Assembly: GCA_015146655.1 (NCBI GenBank)
Contig: VKHL01000134.1
Location: 1-64,000 of the forward strand
Length of the DNA stretch: 64,000 nt
Reading direction: 5' to 3'
Source of the DNA: Ochromonas danica
Lineage: Eukaryota > Sar > Chrysophyceae > Chromulinales > Chromulinaceae
Made by a program: the position numbers and the translations under genes
Shown: in pieces, positions 1 to 10,324 of the stretch
How positions within the stretch are numbered: position 1 is the stretch's first letter
Layout: each line of letters begins with the position of its first letter
Notes under the pieces: generated by a model
What the model was told of the DNA's origin: nothing
The model's database searches: none
Seen by the model: only the letters and a program-made list of their open reading frames with translations

Positions 1-345
1 TCAGGTCAGCCGTCTTTAGCTCCAAGTGGACAACCTTCGGGTAGACCTTCAGGTCAGCCGTCTTTAGCTCCAAGCGGACAGCCTTCGGGTAGACCTTCAG
101 GTCAGCCGTCTTTATCTCCAAGCGGACAGCCTTCGGGTAGACCTTCAGGTCAGCCATCAGGCTGTCCTAGCGCCAAGCCTTCGGGTAGACCTTCAGGTCA
201 GCCGTCTTTAGTTCCAAGCGGACAGCCTTCGGGTAGACCTTCAGGTAGACCATCAGGTCAGCCGTCTTTAGCTCCAAGTGGACAACCTTCGGGTAGACCT
301 TCAGGTCAGCCGTCTTTAGCTCCAAGCGGTCAACCTTCAGGACAA
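1..345 (+). repeat. 48-base tandem repeat inside the Pro-Ser gene
   Basis: The unit encodes 16 residues, read as SGQPSLAPSGQPSGRP. The first copies start at bases 1 and 49 and are nearly identical; later copies are diverged or have blocks swapped. The array passes without a break into less regular 12-residue combinations of the same blocks up to about 2460. Confidence 0.75.
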
Positions 346-3300
346 CCTTCAGGTCAGCCGTCGGACCGTCCTAGTGGCCAGCCATCAGGTAGACCATCAG
401 GACAACCATCTGGTATTCCAAGTGGTCAACCTTCAGGTAGACCTTCAGGTCAGCCATCAGGACGTCCCAGCGGTCAACCTTCAGGTCAGCCATCAGGACG
501 TCCCAGTGGTCAACCTTCAGGACAACCTTCAGGTCAGCCGTCGGACCGTCCTAGTGGCCAGCCATCAGGTAGACCTTCAGGCCAGCCTTCCGGAGTTCCA
601 AGTGTGCAACCTTCAGGTAGACCTTCAGGTCAGCCATCAGGACGTCCCAGCAGTGGCCAACCTTCAGGACAACCTTCAGGTCAGCCGTCGGACCGTCCTA
701 GTGGCCAGCCATCAGGTAGACCATCAGGACAACCATCTGGTGTTCCAAGTGGGCAACCTTCAGTTAGACCTTCAGGACAGCCTTCCGGAGTTCCAAGTGG
801 CCAACCTTCGGGTAGACCTTCAGGTCAGCCATCAGGACGTCCCAGCAGTCAACCTTCAGGACAACCTTCAGGTCAGCCGTCGGACCGTCCTAGTGGCCAG
901 CCATCAGGTAGACCATCAGGACAACCATCTGGTGTTCCAAGTGGGCAACCTTCAGGTAGACCTTCAGGTCAGCCATCCAGAGTTCCAAGTGGCCAACCTT
1001 CGGGTAGACCTTCAGGTCAACCATCAGGCTGTCCTAGCGCCAAGCCGTCGGGTATGCCGTCTGGCCAGCCGTCAGGCCATCCTAGCAGTCAACCTTCTGG
1101 GAGACCGTCTGGTCAGCCATCAGGACGTCCTAGCAGACAACCTTCGGGTAGACCTTCAGGCCAGCCTTCCGCAGTTCCAAGTGGTCAACCTTCGGGTAGA
1201 CCTTCAGGTCAGCCGTCTTTAGCTCCAAGCGGTCAACCTTCAGGACAACCTTCAGGTCAGCCGTCGGACCGTCCTAGTGGCCAGCCATCAGGTAGACCAT
1301 CAGGACAACCATCTGGTGTTCCAAGTGGGCAACCTTCAGTTAGACCTTCAGGACAGCCTTCCGGAGTTCCAAGTGGCCAACCTTCGGGTAGACCTTCAGG
1401 TCAGCCATCAGGACGTCCCAGCAGTCAACCTTCAGGACAACCTTCAGGTCAGCCGTCGGACCGTCCTAGTGGCCAGCCATCAGGTAGACCATCAGGACAA
1501 CCATCTGGTATTCCAAGTGGTCAACCTTCAGGTAGACCTTCAGGCCAGCCATCCAGAGTTCCAAGTGGCCAACCTTCGAGTAGACCTTCAGGTCAGCCAT
1601 CAGGACGTCCCAGCAGTGGCCAACCTTCTGGTAGACCTTCAGGTCAACCATCAGGGCGTCCTAGCGGACAACCATCTGGCAAGCCTTCAGGTCAGCCTTC
1701 AGGCCACCCAAGCGCCAAGCCTTCAGGTAGACCTTCAGGTCAGCCGTCTTCATCTCCAAGTGGACAGCCTTCAGGTAGACCTTCAGGTCAGCCATCAGGT
1801 CAGCCATCTGGCAGACCTTCTGCCAGACCTTCAGGCCAGCCATCAGGCCTTCCTAGCAGTCAACCTTCTGCCAGACCGTCTGGTCAGCCTTCAGGTCAGC
1901 CAAGCGGCCAACCTAGCAATCAGCCCTCGAGTCAGCCATCAGGCCGTCCTAGCAGTCAGCCTTCGGGTAGACCGTCATCACAGCCTTCTTGCCAACCTTC
2001 TGGTAAACCATCTTCTCAGCCGACATCTCATCCTTCTTCCAGACCCAGTGGCCAGCCTTCATCTAGTCCGTCAGGCCAGCCGTCAACTCAGCCTTCTTCA
2101 GCTCCTTCAAGCCAACCCACTAGCAAACCGACTAGCAAGACTCCCACTACTCAGCCAACTTCGCAACCAACTTCACATCCATCATCACAGCCCAGCACTC
2201 AGCCCAGCAGCCGTCCGAGCAGTCAACCATCAGTACAACCCTCCGCACAACCTTCCTCCCAGCCATCTTCAATGCCGTCTAACCAACCATCTGGTCAACC
2301 CTCGAGTCAACCGTCAAGTCAACCTTCAGGACAACCCTCGGGTCAACCAACTGGCCAGCCATCTGGGCAACCATCGAGTCAGCCATCCGGCCGACCTTCT
2401 GGCCAGCCTTCCGGTCATCCAAGCGGACAGCCTTCAAGCCAACCGTCAGGTCAGCCTTCAGGCCAGCCTTCGATGCAGCCATCAGGACAACCAACGGGTC
2501 AGCCTTCGGGTCAACCATCTGGACAACCAAGCAGCAGACCTACTGGTCAGCCTTCAGGCCAGCCTTCGATGCAGCCATCAGGTCAACCCACAGGCCAGCC
2601 TTCAGGCCAACCTTCGAGTCAACCTTCGAGTCAACCATCTGGACAACCAACGGGCCAGCCTTCGGGTCAACCATCTGGACAACCAAGCAGCAGACCTACT
2701 GGTCAGCCTTCAGGCCAGCCTTCGATGCAGCCATCAGGTCAACCCACAGGCCAGCCTTCAGGCCAACCTTCGAGTCAACCTTCGAGTCAACCATCTGGAC
2801 AACCAACGGGCCAGCCTTCGGGTCAACCATCTGGACAACCAAGCAGCAGACCTACTGGTCAGCCTTCAGGCCAGCCTTCGATGCAGCCATCAGGTCAACC
2901 CACAGGCCAGCCTTCAGGCCAACCTTCGAGTCAACCTTCGAGTCAACCATCTGGACAACCAACGGGCCAGCCTTCGGGTCAACCATCTGGACAACCAAGC
3001 AGCAGACCTACTGGTCAGCCTTCAGGCCAGCCTTCGATGCAGCCATCAGGTCAACCCACAGGCCAGCCTTCAGGCCAACCTTCGAGTCAACCTTCGAGTC
3101 AACCATCTGGACAACCAACGGGCCAGCCTTCGGGTCAACCATCTGGACAACCAAGCAGCAGACCTACTGGTCAGCCTTCAGGCCAGCCTTCGATGCAGCC
3201 ATCAGGTCAACCCACAGGCCAGCCTTCAGGCCAACCTTCGACTCAACCTTCGACTCAACCGTCCAGCCAACCTTCCAGCCAACCTTCTCGACAGCCAACT

Positions 3301-4555
3301 TTACAGCCTACTGTTCAACCTACAACACAACCATCTACCCAACCTTCTTCGCAACCATCCAGCCAACCATCTCGACAGCCAACATCACAGCCTTCTCGCC
3401 AACCAACATCACGGCCAACATCACAGCCATCTCGACAGCCCACCTCGCAGCCTTCTCGCCAACCAACATCACAGCCTACATCACAGCCATCGAGGCAGCC
3501 CACCTCGCAGCCTTCTCGCCAACCAACAACAAAGCCAACTTCACAGCCGTCTTCTCAACCAACCAACCCAACATCGCAACCTACCAGTTCACCTACTGGA
3601 CCCACCCCAAGACCTACCAGACGACCTACTCCAAGACCAACGAGTCAGCCTACTTCGCAACCAACCTCTCAGCCAACTTACCAACCAACAAGTCCTACTG
3701 GACAACCCACTTCTTCACCCACCTTTGACTGGAAGAAAAAGCCAATCATATTCCAAAAATTTAACTACACCAACTTTGTTTATGCTTGCCATCCAACGCA
3801 TCTGCATAGCACCCCAAATAGTAAGTTCACCCATCCCATACTTTAAAGTTCGAGATATTGATTCTTAATTTCTCCTACCTGGTTAGTTTTTCAGAGAATC
3901 TTCTTTGGGCTCAATGTGTCGTCAGATGTGTATATCAATAAAGTCGTGCTTCAGATATCCCCATTTGATCCTGCTCTTGATGAACTTTCGATGATAGACA
4001 ATGACTATAATTATAATATCGTCGGACACTTCGACTCTTCTGCGGGGACTTTGACGATTACTAATCCTGGAACTCCTGCTTTGACTGCCGATGATTGGGA
4101 TCGAGTGATCAACTTTCCTGCTTATAGACTCAATACTGACGTAAGTTTTAGCATCTGGTGGTTTTCTTAATTTACCACTGTTTTCTGATTAAGCCTTGGC
4201 TGCTTATATAGAAACTCAAGCCCCACTCTTGTCCCCGATTCGTTCGTGGCCGATATCCACGCACATTTACTTTATATATTGAGGATCGCTACGGTCGTCG
4301 CAGCAATCCGGTTAGACGATCGTTGCAAATTCAGACAGGTCAGTGAGCCACGTGCATCCTGAATTGTATGCGCTTTTCTGACTTGCGCGCATCCTTCGAA
4401 TTGCAGCTGTGCTCATGTTCACAAATGAACGCCCGGTGAAGATCACAAATGCGCAAGCGCTTCTATCCTATTTCCCTGATGCTAGTCTATTCGACCCGAG
4501 TAGATTCGATGTTAATGTGACCGCTTCCGAGGCAGCGGAGGACATTTCTGCTTAA
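1..4555 (+). CDS. Giant Pro-Ser/Thr repeat protein, 5' partial, C-terminal part of a secreted or wall-type protein
   Basis: The frame is open from base 1, so the start lies outside the window. Exons are 1-3820, 3887-4140, 4212-4338 and 4407-4555; all introns are 66-73 bases and phases match. About 1240 residues are made of four-residue blocks X-X-Pro-Ser or X-X-Pro-Thr, mostly GQPS, GRPS, SQPS and later RQPT/SQPT. The repeats end near base 3720. A non-repetitive tail of about 275 residues follows, beginning FDWKKKPIIFQKFNYTNF, and is spread over the last three exons. Proteins of this type in heterokonts are usually secreted, with Ser/Thr/Pro carrying sugars; that role is inference, since the N-terminus is not visible. 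The first acceptor (TTAG at 3883-3886) was chosen because the closer CAG gives a frameshift. I do not recognise the tail domain. Confidence 0.8.
2521..3240 (+). repeat. 156-base higher-order tandem repeat, about 4.6 copies
   Basis: Unit starts fall at 2521, 2677, 2833, 2989 and 3145, exactly 156 bases apart. Each copy encodes 13 four-residue blocks (52 residues) that include one SRPT and one MQPS block. By eye the copies are almost identical at the base level, far more alike than the flanking repeats. This points to recent duplication or gene conversion. Length change in whole units keeps the reading frame. Confidence 0.85.
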
Positions 4556-5812
4556 AAGACGCAAAGAATATCACTTGTAGAAGGGCGAAGAGTATTAATC
4601 GATTAATCTTGATCAAGTAAGCTGTCAAGCAAGAACTTGTTGACCACACAAAGCGGCTGCAAAATAATTGGTAAATTAGTTTACCATCCAAGTTCCAGTA
4701 GCAAGAATAATACAGTTACACCATATTAATGAGAATAACCTTGTCAGCGAAATGACTGTGAAATGGATAACCAGATCTAGTGATTGCCATTGGGTTTTGT
4801 TATCGATTAATAGTTTTAGAGATTTGGAGACGATCTCCAACACCGAAAAAATCTACAAGCATTTGTTTGGAAAAATCTATTTCGGGTTTGTGGAAGTTTA
4901 TTGAGAGTTGAAACTCGTGGTTTTCGACTTTCCCTCTAGAATTTTCAACAAACGTTTTCGTTGATCATGCAGTGCATTAAAATCAACTTACTCCTTGGAT
5001 AGTTTGGCTCTTCAGGTAGAGGATGAGGTAGAATAGGTAAATTAATGTTCTGAGTACAACTTATGGCTCGGTTCTTCCATGAAGTTTCGTTCGATATTTC
5101 AAGGAAAGGGTCACACAGACTTTCTGAAATCGAATCTCACTTTCCGAAATTTCAGTCTCTGGAAAAGTGCGTCACACACAGACCCGGGCCTGTGAACTGC
5201 TAAGATATTTCAGTTTTTCTCAACAGTCTTCAAACTACCTTTTCAGTTTTCACCGTCATTCAATAGGATATATCAAGCGCAATTCAATTCAAGCTTTGAT
5301 TGCTGTCAAATTGCTTCGTTTTGGGCTTTATTTGACCCAAAAAGCAGAGACGAAGAGGTTAAAAAAACATCTGCTTCATCTTTCAACACCGTTTGCTTTC
5401 TCCATGAAGCCTCTCCATAAGTTACATTTGTACCACCTGATAGCGTGGATATTGCACTAATCCTTACGCGATTGTGTCCTTTCTTAGGCCTTCTATGACT
5501 CAAGAACAATGCTGTGAAAGGACCAGAGCTCGCAGAAGAGGTTTTCAAGAAGCTCGAATAAAAGATGTCGTTGGACACTGGAGACGCTTATTATGGGCTG
5601 TAGACATGCTAATATGAATTATTCGTCAATGAGGACCGAAGGAATGACCGAACTGGTTGATATCTTTAGTCTAACCACGTTCGGTCCGTACAGCCCAGAC
5701 CATTGGATCTATTTGTTTGGTGGCGATATTTGCTCTCTTATGGGTGGAATTTTCTCTTTAACTCATATCTATACCTATATTTCTGCATATATTCGTATGA
5801 TGGCACTGCAGA
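4556..5812. other. Intergenic stretch with possible upstream exons of the next gene
   Basis: I see no gene I can defend. Bases 5495-5614 (+) hold a short open reading beginning MTQEQCCERTRARRRG after a TTCTTAG that could be an acceptor. Bases 5670-5864 (+) hold an open stretch rich in Trp, Tyr and Phe. Either may be an exon of the gene at 5813-7022, but I could not join them with good donor sites. Confidence 0.4.
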
Positions 5813-7022
5813 ATGCCCCAAGGTCCATATAATGCAAGGTCCAGGGTCCAGCAACCTGGAGATATAGCTATTATCTCTAATAGTATTGGTGAGTTATTTA
5901 CTAATCATTGGGATATTCAAACTTCTGTGTGCAAAAATATCCTCTATCTGATGCTTTCAGGTCGGTTATTAGGACAAGATCACGTAGTGATGATGTCCTC
6001 ATTCCTGTCTATGATCTATATAAGTGGATGCTCAATGTTTGCGATCAGTTGTATCGAAGACTGCTTGATAGGAAGTTCCCACACAGAATTGGATGAAAAG
6101 GCAAGTAGGTTCACAATTGCCTGTGAACCTACTACCCATGATACAGTAGCTCGACAGATTAAGAATTGGGTTCGGTCAGAGAAGGCAATCTGGCAAGAAC
6201 TGAGCTATTACTCGGTAAGTCTCCTGCTGGGAATGGGTTGATAGCTGTGCATGTGCGTGTATTTTGTCTTTTTGTGAATTGTTATGCATGTATATATATA
6301 TATATATATATTTGTGTGTGTGTGTGTGCTTTGTGTGTGTGTGCGCTGTGTTCGTGTGTAATGATGAGAAGCAATTCATGGTATTCTTCTCTTTCTCATC
6401 AGCTTACACTATCGCTTTATTGGTTGGTTGGTTGCAGACGATTCTAACTTCCGTGGATGAGAGACGCGTCGTTCATCTCACTGGATGGAAACCCAGATCT
6501 CTTGCTACAGCTAATGGTGCTTTTGAAGATTTGCGCCGTCGTGCTAGTTCCAGTGAGAATGACCTTCTACCTGCTTTCAACCTCAAAGAATCCACCCATT
6601 TCTATGAATCTCAATTCACTTTACCTGGATCTGAACCTCTTCTCTTCCCCAGCCATCTCTTGGAGAGCTATAAAGACACTGTCTTTAGTCTTGATTTATT
6701 TAATCTTCATCATAGCAATCGATTACAAGATGCTATTGCTTTGTTAAAGAATTGTCAATTGGAAAGTCAACAAGATCCAAGTATTCAAAACAGAGGATTG
6801 CGAATCTTCTCTTCCTTAAATGACATTGCTTGTTTACAAGTTGGGCAATGGTCTTCCCCTCAGAGTTATGAGCATTTCCTTCAGACTTCTCCTGGGCAGC
6901 AATTGAAGAGCAATATGGCCAAACTTGCTGTCTCGGGTACGCTGTCAGATCTCACGGATCGTATCAAGAGCAAAGAAGAGCTTCGTCCAAGAGTCTACAC
7001 AGTGACAGACGTCTTCTTCTGA
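5813..7022 (+). CDS. Hypothetical protein, exon model uncertain
   Basis: The last exon, 6438-7022, is well supported: it is long, in good codon usage and preceded by GGTTGGTTGCAG. It encodes about 194 residues, hydrophilic, with no motif I know. Working upstream in the same frame gives exons 5961-6214 and 5813-5888, joined by strong sites (GTGAGT/TTTCAG and GTAAGT/TTGCAG), for a 304-residue product. Doubt remains: within 5961-6093 another frame also reads like protein, with DVLIPVYDLYKWMLN, and it stops at 6096. The ATG at 5813 could equally be internal. The 223-base last intron carries a (TA)n(TG)n tract. Function unknown. Confidence 0.45.
6290..6360 (+). repeat. (TA)n followed by interrupted (TG)n in an intron
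   Basis: About 20 bases of TA are followed by TG units broken by GTGCTTTGTGTG and TGCGCTGTG. The CTTTG interruption recurs in the other long TG/CA tracts of this window. Confidence 0.85.
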
Positions 7023-7455
7023 GATACTTATTTATCAGAGAGCACATCATTCTAAGTTACTTTGCTTGTTGCTACTGTTATTGTTGCTATTGCTTTGCTC
7101 GTTTCTCCTTCTTCTTTCCTGTCACAGCCATCTCTCTCAATGCTCTGTATGATGGATTGGTGGTGAATCCTTCTAATGAATATGAAAATGTATAATAATA
7201 TAAGAGAGTTACAAAAAAGAATGATTGAATTTCATCTTCATCTACCGCTGTCTTTCAAGTCGTCAAGCTACTCGCAGTCAAAACAAGGGAGTTAGTAAGC
7301 CCCATCCCATATCCCGCTAACATCTTCACTCCCAATCGAACCAGGAGAGCAAGCAAGTTTTCACAACCAAATGAATCAATAAAGACAGAGACAAGCAGAC
7401 TGTTGATAACTCCTACTCCTTCAATGAGCCAGATGACATCAATATGGCACAGTAA
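7023..7455. other. Shared 3' region of two convergent genes
   Basis: The region lies between stop codons of a plus gene and a minus gene. It is AT-rich with short pyrimidine tracts and has no supported coding or RNA feature. It presumably holds both 3' untranslated regions. Confidence 0.6.
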
Positions 7456-9708
7456 TTAATCTGTAGTGACAGCTTTGGCAAGATTGCGAGGAACATCAGG
7501 ATTAATGCCTTTGAGCAAAGCCAACTCATAGGCGAGGAGTTGTAATGGAAGAACAGCAATTAGAGCCGTTAAAGGACCATTATTGGGAATAATGATCGGG
7601 TTAGGATCAATACCTTGTGCTAAACGAGCATTATCCGTGATAACAATGACTTGTGCACCACGTGCTTTCACTTCTTCTGCTGCTGTTCGCATATGCTGTG
7701 CATGGTCATCATCTAAAATAATGAGAATAACAGGTGTACTTCCTTCACGTCCTTCTTTACCTTCAATTAACGCAAAGGGTCCATGTTTTAATGCTCCGCC
7801 ACTGTAACCTTCAGCATGGATATAACTCATCTCTTTGATCTTTAATGCACCTTCAAAGGCAATTGCTTCAGCATATCCTTTTCCCAGAACAAAGAGATGA
7901 TTCTTCTTGTATAATGACTGTGCAATACTTTTACACTGTTCTCTTAAACGCAAGGCCATACCAAAGGAGATAGGCATACGTTGTAAAGCATCCAATAGCT
8001 CTTTCTTCAATGGCAATTCAGTTAGATTCTCTTGTTCTTCTTTCAACTGACGAAACCACAAGGCAATTAAAGTAAGCACTGTCACTTGAGAGGTAAATGC
8101 TTTAGTAGAAGCAACAGCATTCTCTCTTCCAGCATTCAAGTAGACACCCAATCCTGTCGAGCGAGCAATTAAAGAACCCACAACATTAACAACAGAGATA
8201 CGAGGAACGCCCACTTCTTCTCCAATCTTGACAGCACGATGAACATCTTTTGTCTCACCAGATTGAGAGATGGCTAACAATCCACCAGCATGTTTTGGGA
8301 TATCACTTCGTCTTACCTCAGCAGAATCTAAGACAAAGACAGATTCAAAACAATCCAAATCTCTCATCACCTTAGCAGCAAAATCACCAGCATTTTTGGA
8401 AGTTCCACATCCCGTCAATAGAAGATTTTTGATAGTTGCCATAAGGTCAACATTTGTATCCAATCCACCTAGAACCACTTTCTTACCATTTAAACGTGCA
8501 CCATACGAGAGTGCACGAGCAATGGCCTCAGGTTGTTCCATACATTCTTTCAAAGTGAAATGTGGATAAGGGTCAGGAGTGAGTAAAATCTCATGATCAG
8601 GTGCAGTTTGAACACGAGAGAGATCAAGTGTATGATTGGAAGCACGGATAACACCAATCTCACCATCTTTCATTGCAATAAAGTTTTTGGTATATTTACT
8701 AAAAGCACTTGTCTCAGAGGCAATATAGGTTTTATTTGATCCTAATCCAATATTCATAGGGGAACCATTACAAGCAACAATAATCTCATCAGGATGAGCT
8801 TTATTAATCACAGCTAATCCCCATGAACCATCACAACGTTGTAAAGCATGACGTACAGCTTCTTTTGTTTCAAAACCTTTATCTAAATAAGTTCCAATTA
8901 ATTGAGCAATGACTTCTGTATCAGTTTCAGATTGAAATTTAATGCCTTTATCAATTAATTCTTTCTTTAATTCATAAGCATTATTAATAGTTCCATTATG
9001 AATTAAAGCAATACGATGATGTTGATCAGTATGAGGATGAGCATTAATATCTGTTTTCCCACCATGTGTTGCCCAACGTGTATGTCCAATAGCTGTGGTA
9101 TGAGTAAGATGTTTAGCAGAGTTATTTCGTACTAAATCAATCGAATCAGCAGTTGAATCACGAGATGCAAACTTTGTAACAGCAAGATCATCTCCATCAA
9201 CAGAGACAGAAGCAATTCCTGCAGAATCATATCCACGATTACGTAAGATGGTTAATCCTTCTAGAACAAATCCAACAGCATCATCTGCACCGACGACACC
9301 TACAATACCACAATTTTCTGCTTTTTCTAAGACAAGGATAATCGATCCTAGAATGGTGAAGAGAAACCAATTCGTATTCCATCTGGAAGAAGCAGGAAAT
9401 GCTTGGTCTTCATGAGAATGACTTCTATTTTCACCACCACTCCCACTCCCACTCCCACTCCCACTACTACCAAAATATCTTTCTTTGATGGGAAGAAATG
9501 AAGGGAGGAGGAAAGTGACGGGGTTTGGATTTCTTCTACTACCACTAGATGGTAATGTGTTAGGAAAACACAAAGCAGCAGCAGTACCAGCACTAGCAGA
9601 AGGAGAAGATACAGCACAGGTAGTGGCAGTAGCAGTGAGAACACTGCGAGAAGAAGAAATGCAACGATGACGTAAAAGTGCTTTAGAAAGAGAAGAAGAA
9701 CGAAGCAT
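7456..9708 (-). CDS. glmS: Glutamine-fructose-6-phosphate aminotransferase (isomerizing) with N-terminal leader
   Basis: The enzyme makes glucosamine-6-phosphate from fructose-6-phosphate and glutamine, the first step to UDP-GlcNAc. The protein is 750 residues from one exon. After about 132 extra residues comes CGIVGVVG, the N-terminal-nucleophile glutaminase domain, with NRGYDSAG, GHTRWATHG and HNGTI. Two SIS domains follow, with GCGTS, SQSGET, STKAFTSQ, and ALKIKE and KHGP. E. coli residues Lys485, Glu488, His504 and Lys603 all have matches; the last is Lys744 in NLAKAV. Without the leader it is about 618 residues, nearer the bacterial form (609) than animal GFAT (about 680). The leader starts MLRSSSLSKALLRHRC, like a mitochondrial presequence, and has a hydrophobic segment near 113-127. 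The catalytic Cys is therefore internal at 133, and cleavage just before it would be needed for glutaminase activity. Confidence 0.93.
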   Translation of the reverse strand: MLRSSSLSKALLRHRCISSSRSVLTATATTCAVSSPSASAGTAAALCFPNTLPSSGSRRNPNPVTFLLPSFLPIKERYFGSSGSGSGSGSGGENRSHSHEDQAFPASSRWNTNWFLFTILGSIILVLEKAENCGIVGVVGADDAVGFVLEGLTILRNRGYDSAGIASVSVDGDDLAVTKFASRDSTADSIDLVRNNSAKHLTHTTAIGHTRWATHGGKTDINAHPHTDQHHRIALIHNGTINNAYELKKELIDKGIKFQSETDTEVIAQLIGTYLDKGFETKEAVRHALQRCDGSWGLAVINKAHPDEIIVACNGSPMNIGLGSNKTYIASETSAFSKYTKNFIAMKDGEIGVIRASNHTLDLSRVQTAPDHEILLTPDPYPHFTLKECMEQPEAIARALSYGARLNGKKVVLGGLDTNVDLMATIKNLLLTGCGTSKNAGDFAAKVMRDLDCFESVFVLDSAEVRRSDIPKHAGGLLAISQSGETKDVHRAVKIGEEVGVPRISVVNVVGSLIARSTGLGVYLNAGRENAVASTKAFTSQVTVLTLIALWFRQLKEEQENLTELPLKKELLDALQRMPISFGMALRLREQCKSIAQSLYKKNHLFVLGKGYAEAIAFEGALKIKEMSYIHAEGYSGGALKHGPFALIEGKEGREGSTPVILIILDDDHAQHMRTAAEEVKARGAQVIVITDNARLAQGIDPNPIIIPNNGPLTALIAVLPLQLLAYELALLKGINPDVPRNLAKAVTTD

Positions 9709-10324
9709 GAGTTAATGAAATCTAGGAATGAATTATTATAAGTGTTTCCTTCTCTTTGAACTGAGCTTGGATTTAATTCTGATGATAACAACAGATTTGG
9801 GTTACACAGCAATGGAATCCTCTCTACACTTGGCAGTTGGGCATAAAGTCTTCTTTTCGGACATTTAAGTCATAGAAACAAGGGAAAGTCGAGATCAACA
9901 GTGGTGAAAGCTTGAAAACTGGAGATTTTAGTGCTAAACTCATCCCGACGGTTTCCTTTGTCTTCTTCCTCATGACTCGTGTTGAAGCTAATGTCGTAGC
10001 CTTGACTACTTTAAGTCTAGTCATTAGGTAAATCTCAGTGCGTAGACTTGTCCATGTGTTGAATTGACGCTGATCTACAATCTAACATTTTCAACATGAT
10101 GTGCTCATTCGTACGTGAGGAATTGTAATTCTTCTTTACAATATTATACATTCATGACTTATTCAGGTACTTGACCATTAATCACTTTAGAATTGCATCT
10201 GGTGTGATACAAAGAGTTTAATCGCATATCAACACCTTATGGACCGCATATATATACACACATATATTATATATAACATCTAATAGAACTAACTATACAC
10301 TAACTTAACAATAATATGCAGTAA
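9709..10324. other. Intergenic, upstream of the glmS-type gene
   Basis: No supported gene. Near the right end are short TA-rich tracts (10245-10275). A 16-base motif, CACAGCAATGGAATCC, sits at 9805-9820, about 100 bases upstream of the start at 9708, and recurs at 19245-19260. Confidence 0.55.
9805..9820 (-). promoter_or_regulatory. Candidate promoter element CACAGCAATGGAATCC
   Basis: The same 16 bases occur at 19245-19260, at almost the same distance from another minus-strand start codon. It is related to the TTCCATGG motifs at 15540 and 60386. A role in transcription is inference from position only. Confidence 0.4.

Noticed and set aside
374-3868. Long open readings in a second plus frame across the Pro-Ser array, up to 863 residues
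   Set aside because: They are shadows of the repeat: a short period without stops opens all frames. Only the frame with regular Pro every four residues continues through matching splice sites into a non-repetitive end.
1-4555. Repeat array considered as a non-coding satellite
   Set aside because: One frame stays open for over 3800 bases, keeps Pro at every fourth residue, and splices in phase to three further exons.
6099-6150. GC-AG intron AAG|GCAAGT ... ACAGTAG within the uncertain gene
   Set aside because: Removing it breaks the frame that connects to the well-supported last exon. It is kept only as a possibility for other isoforms.
9348-9812. 154-codon minus-strand reading over the glmS leader
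   Set aside because: It is an alternative frame of the leader region. The glmS frame runs into the conserved enzyme without a break.
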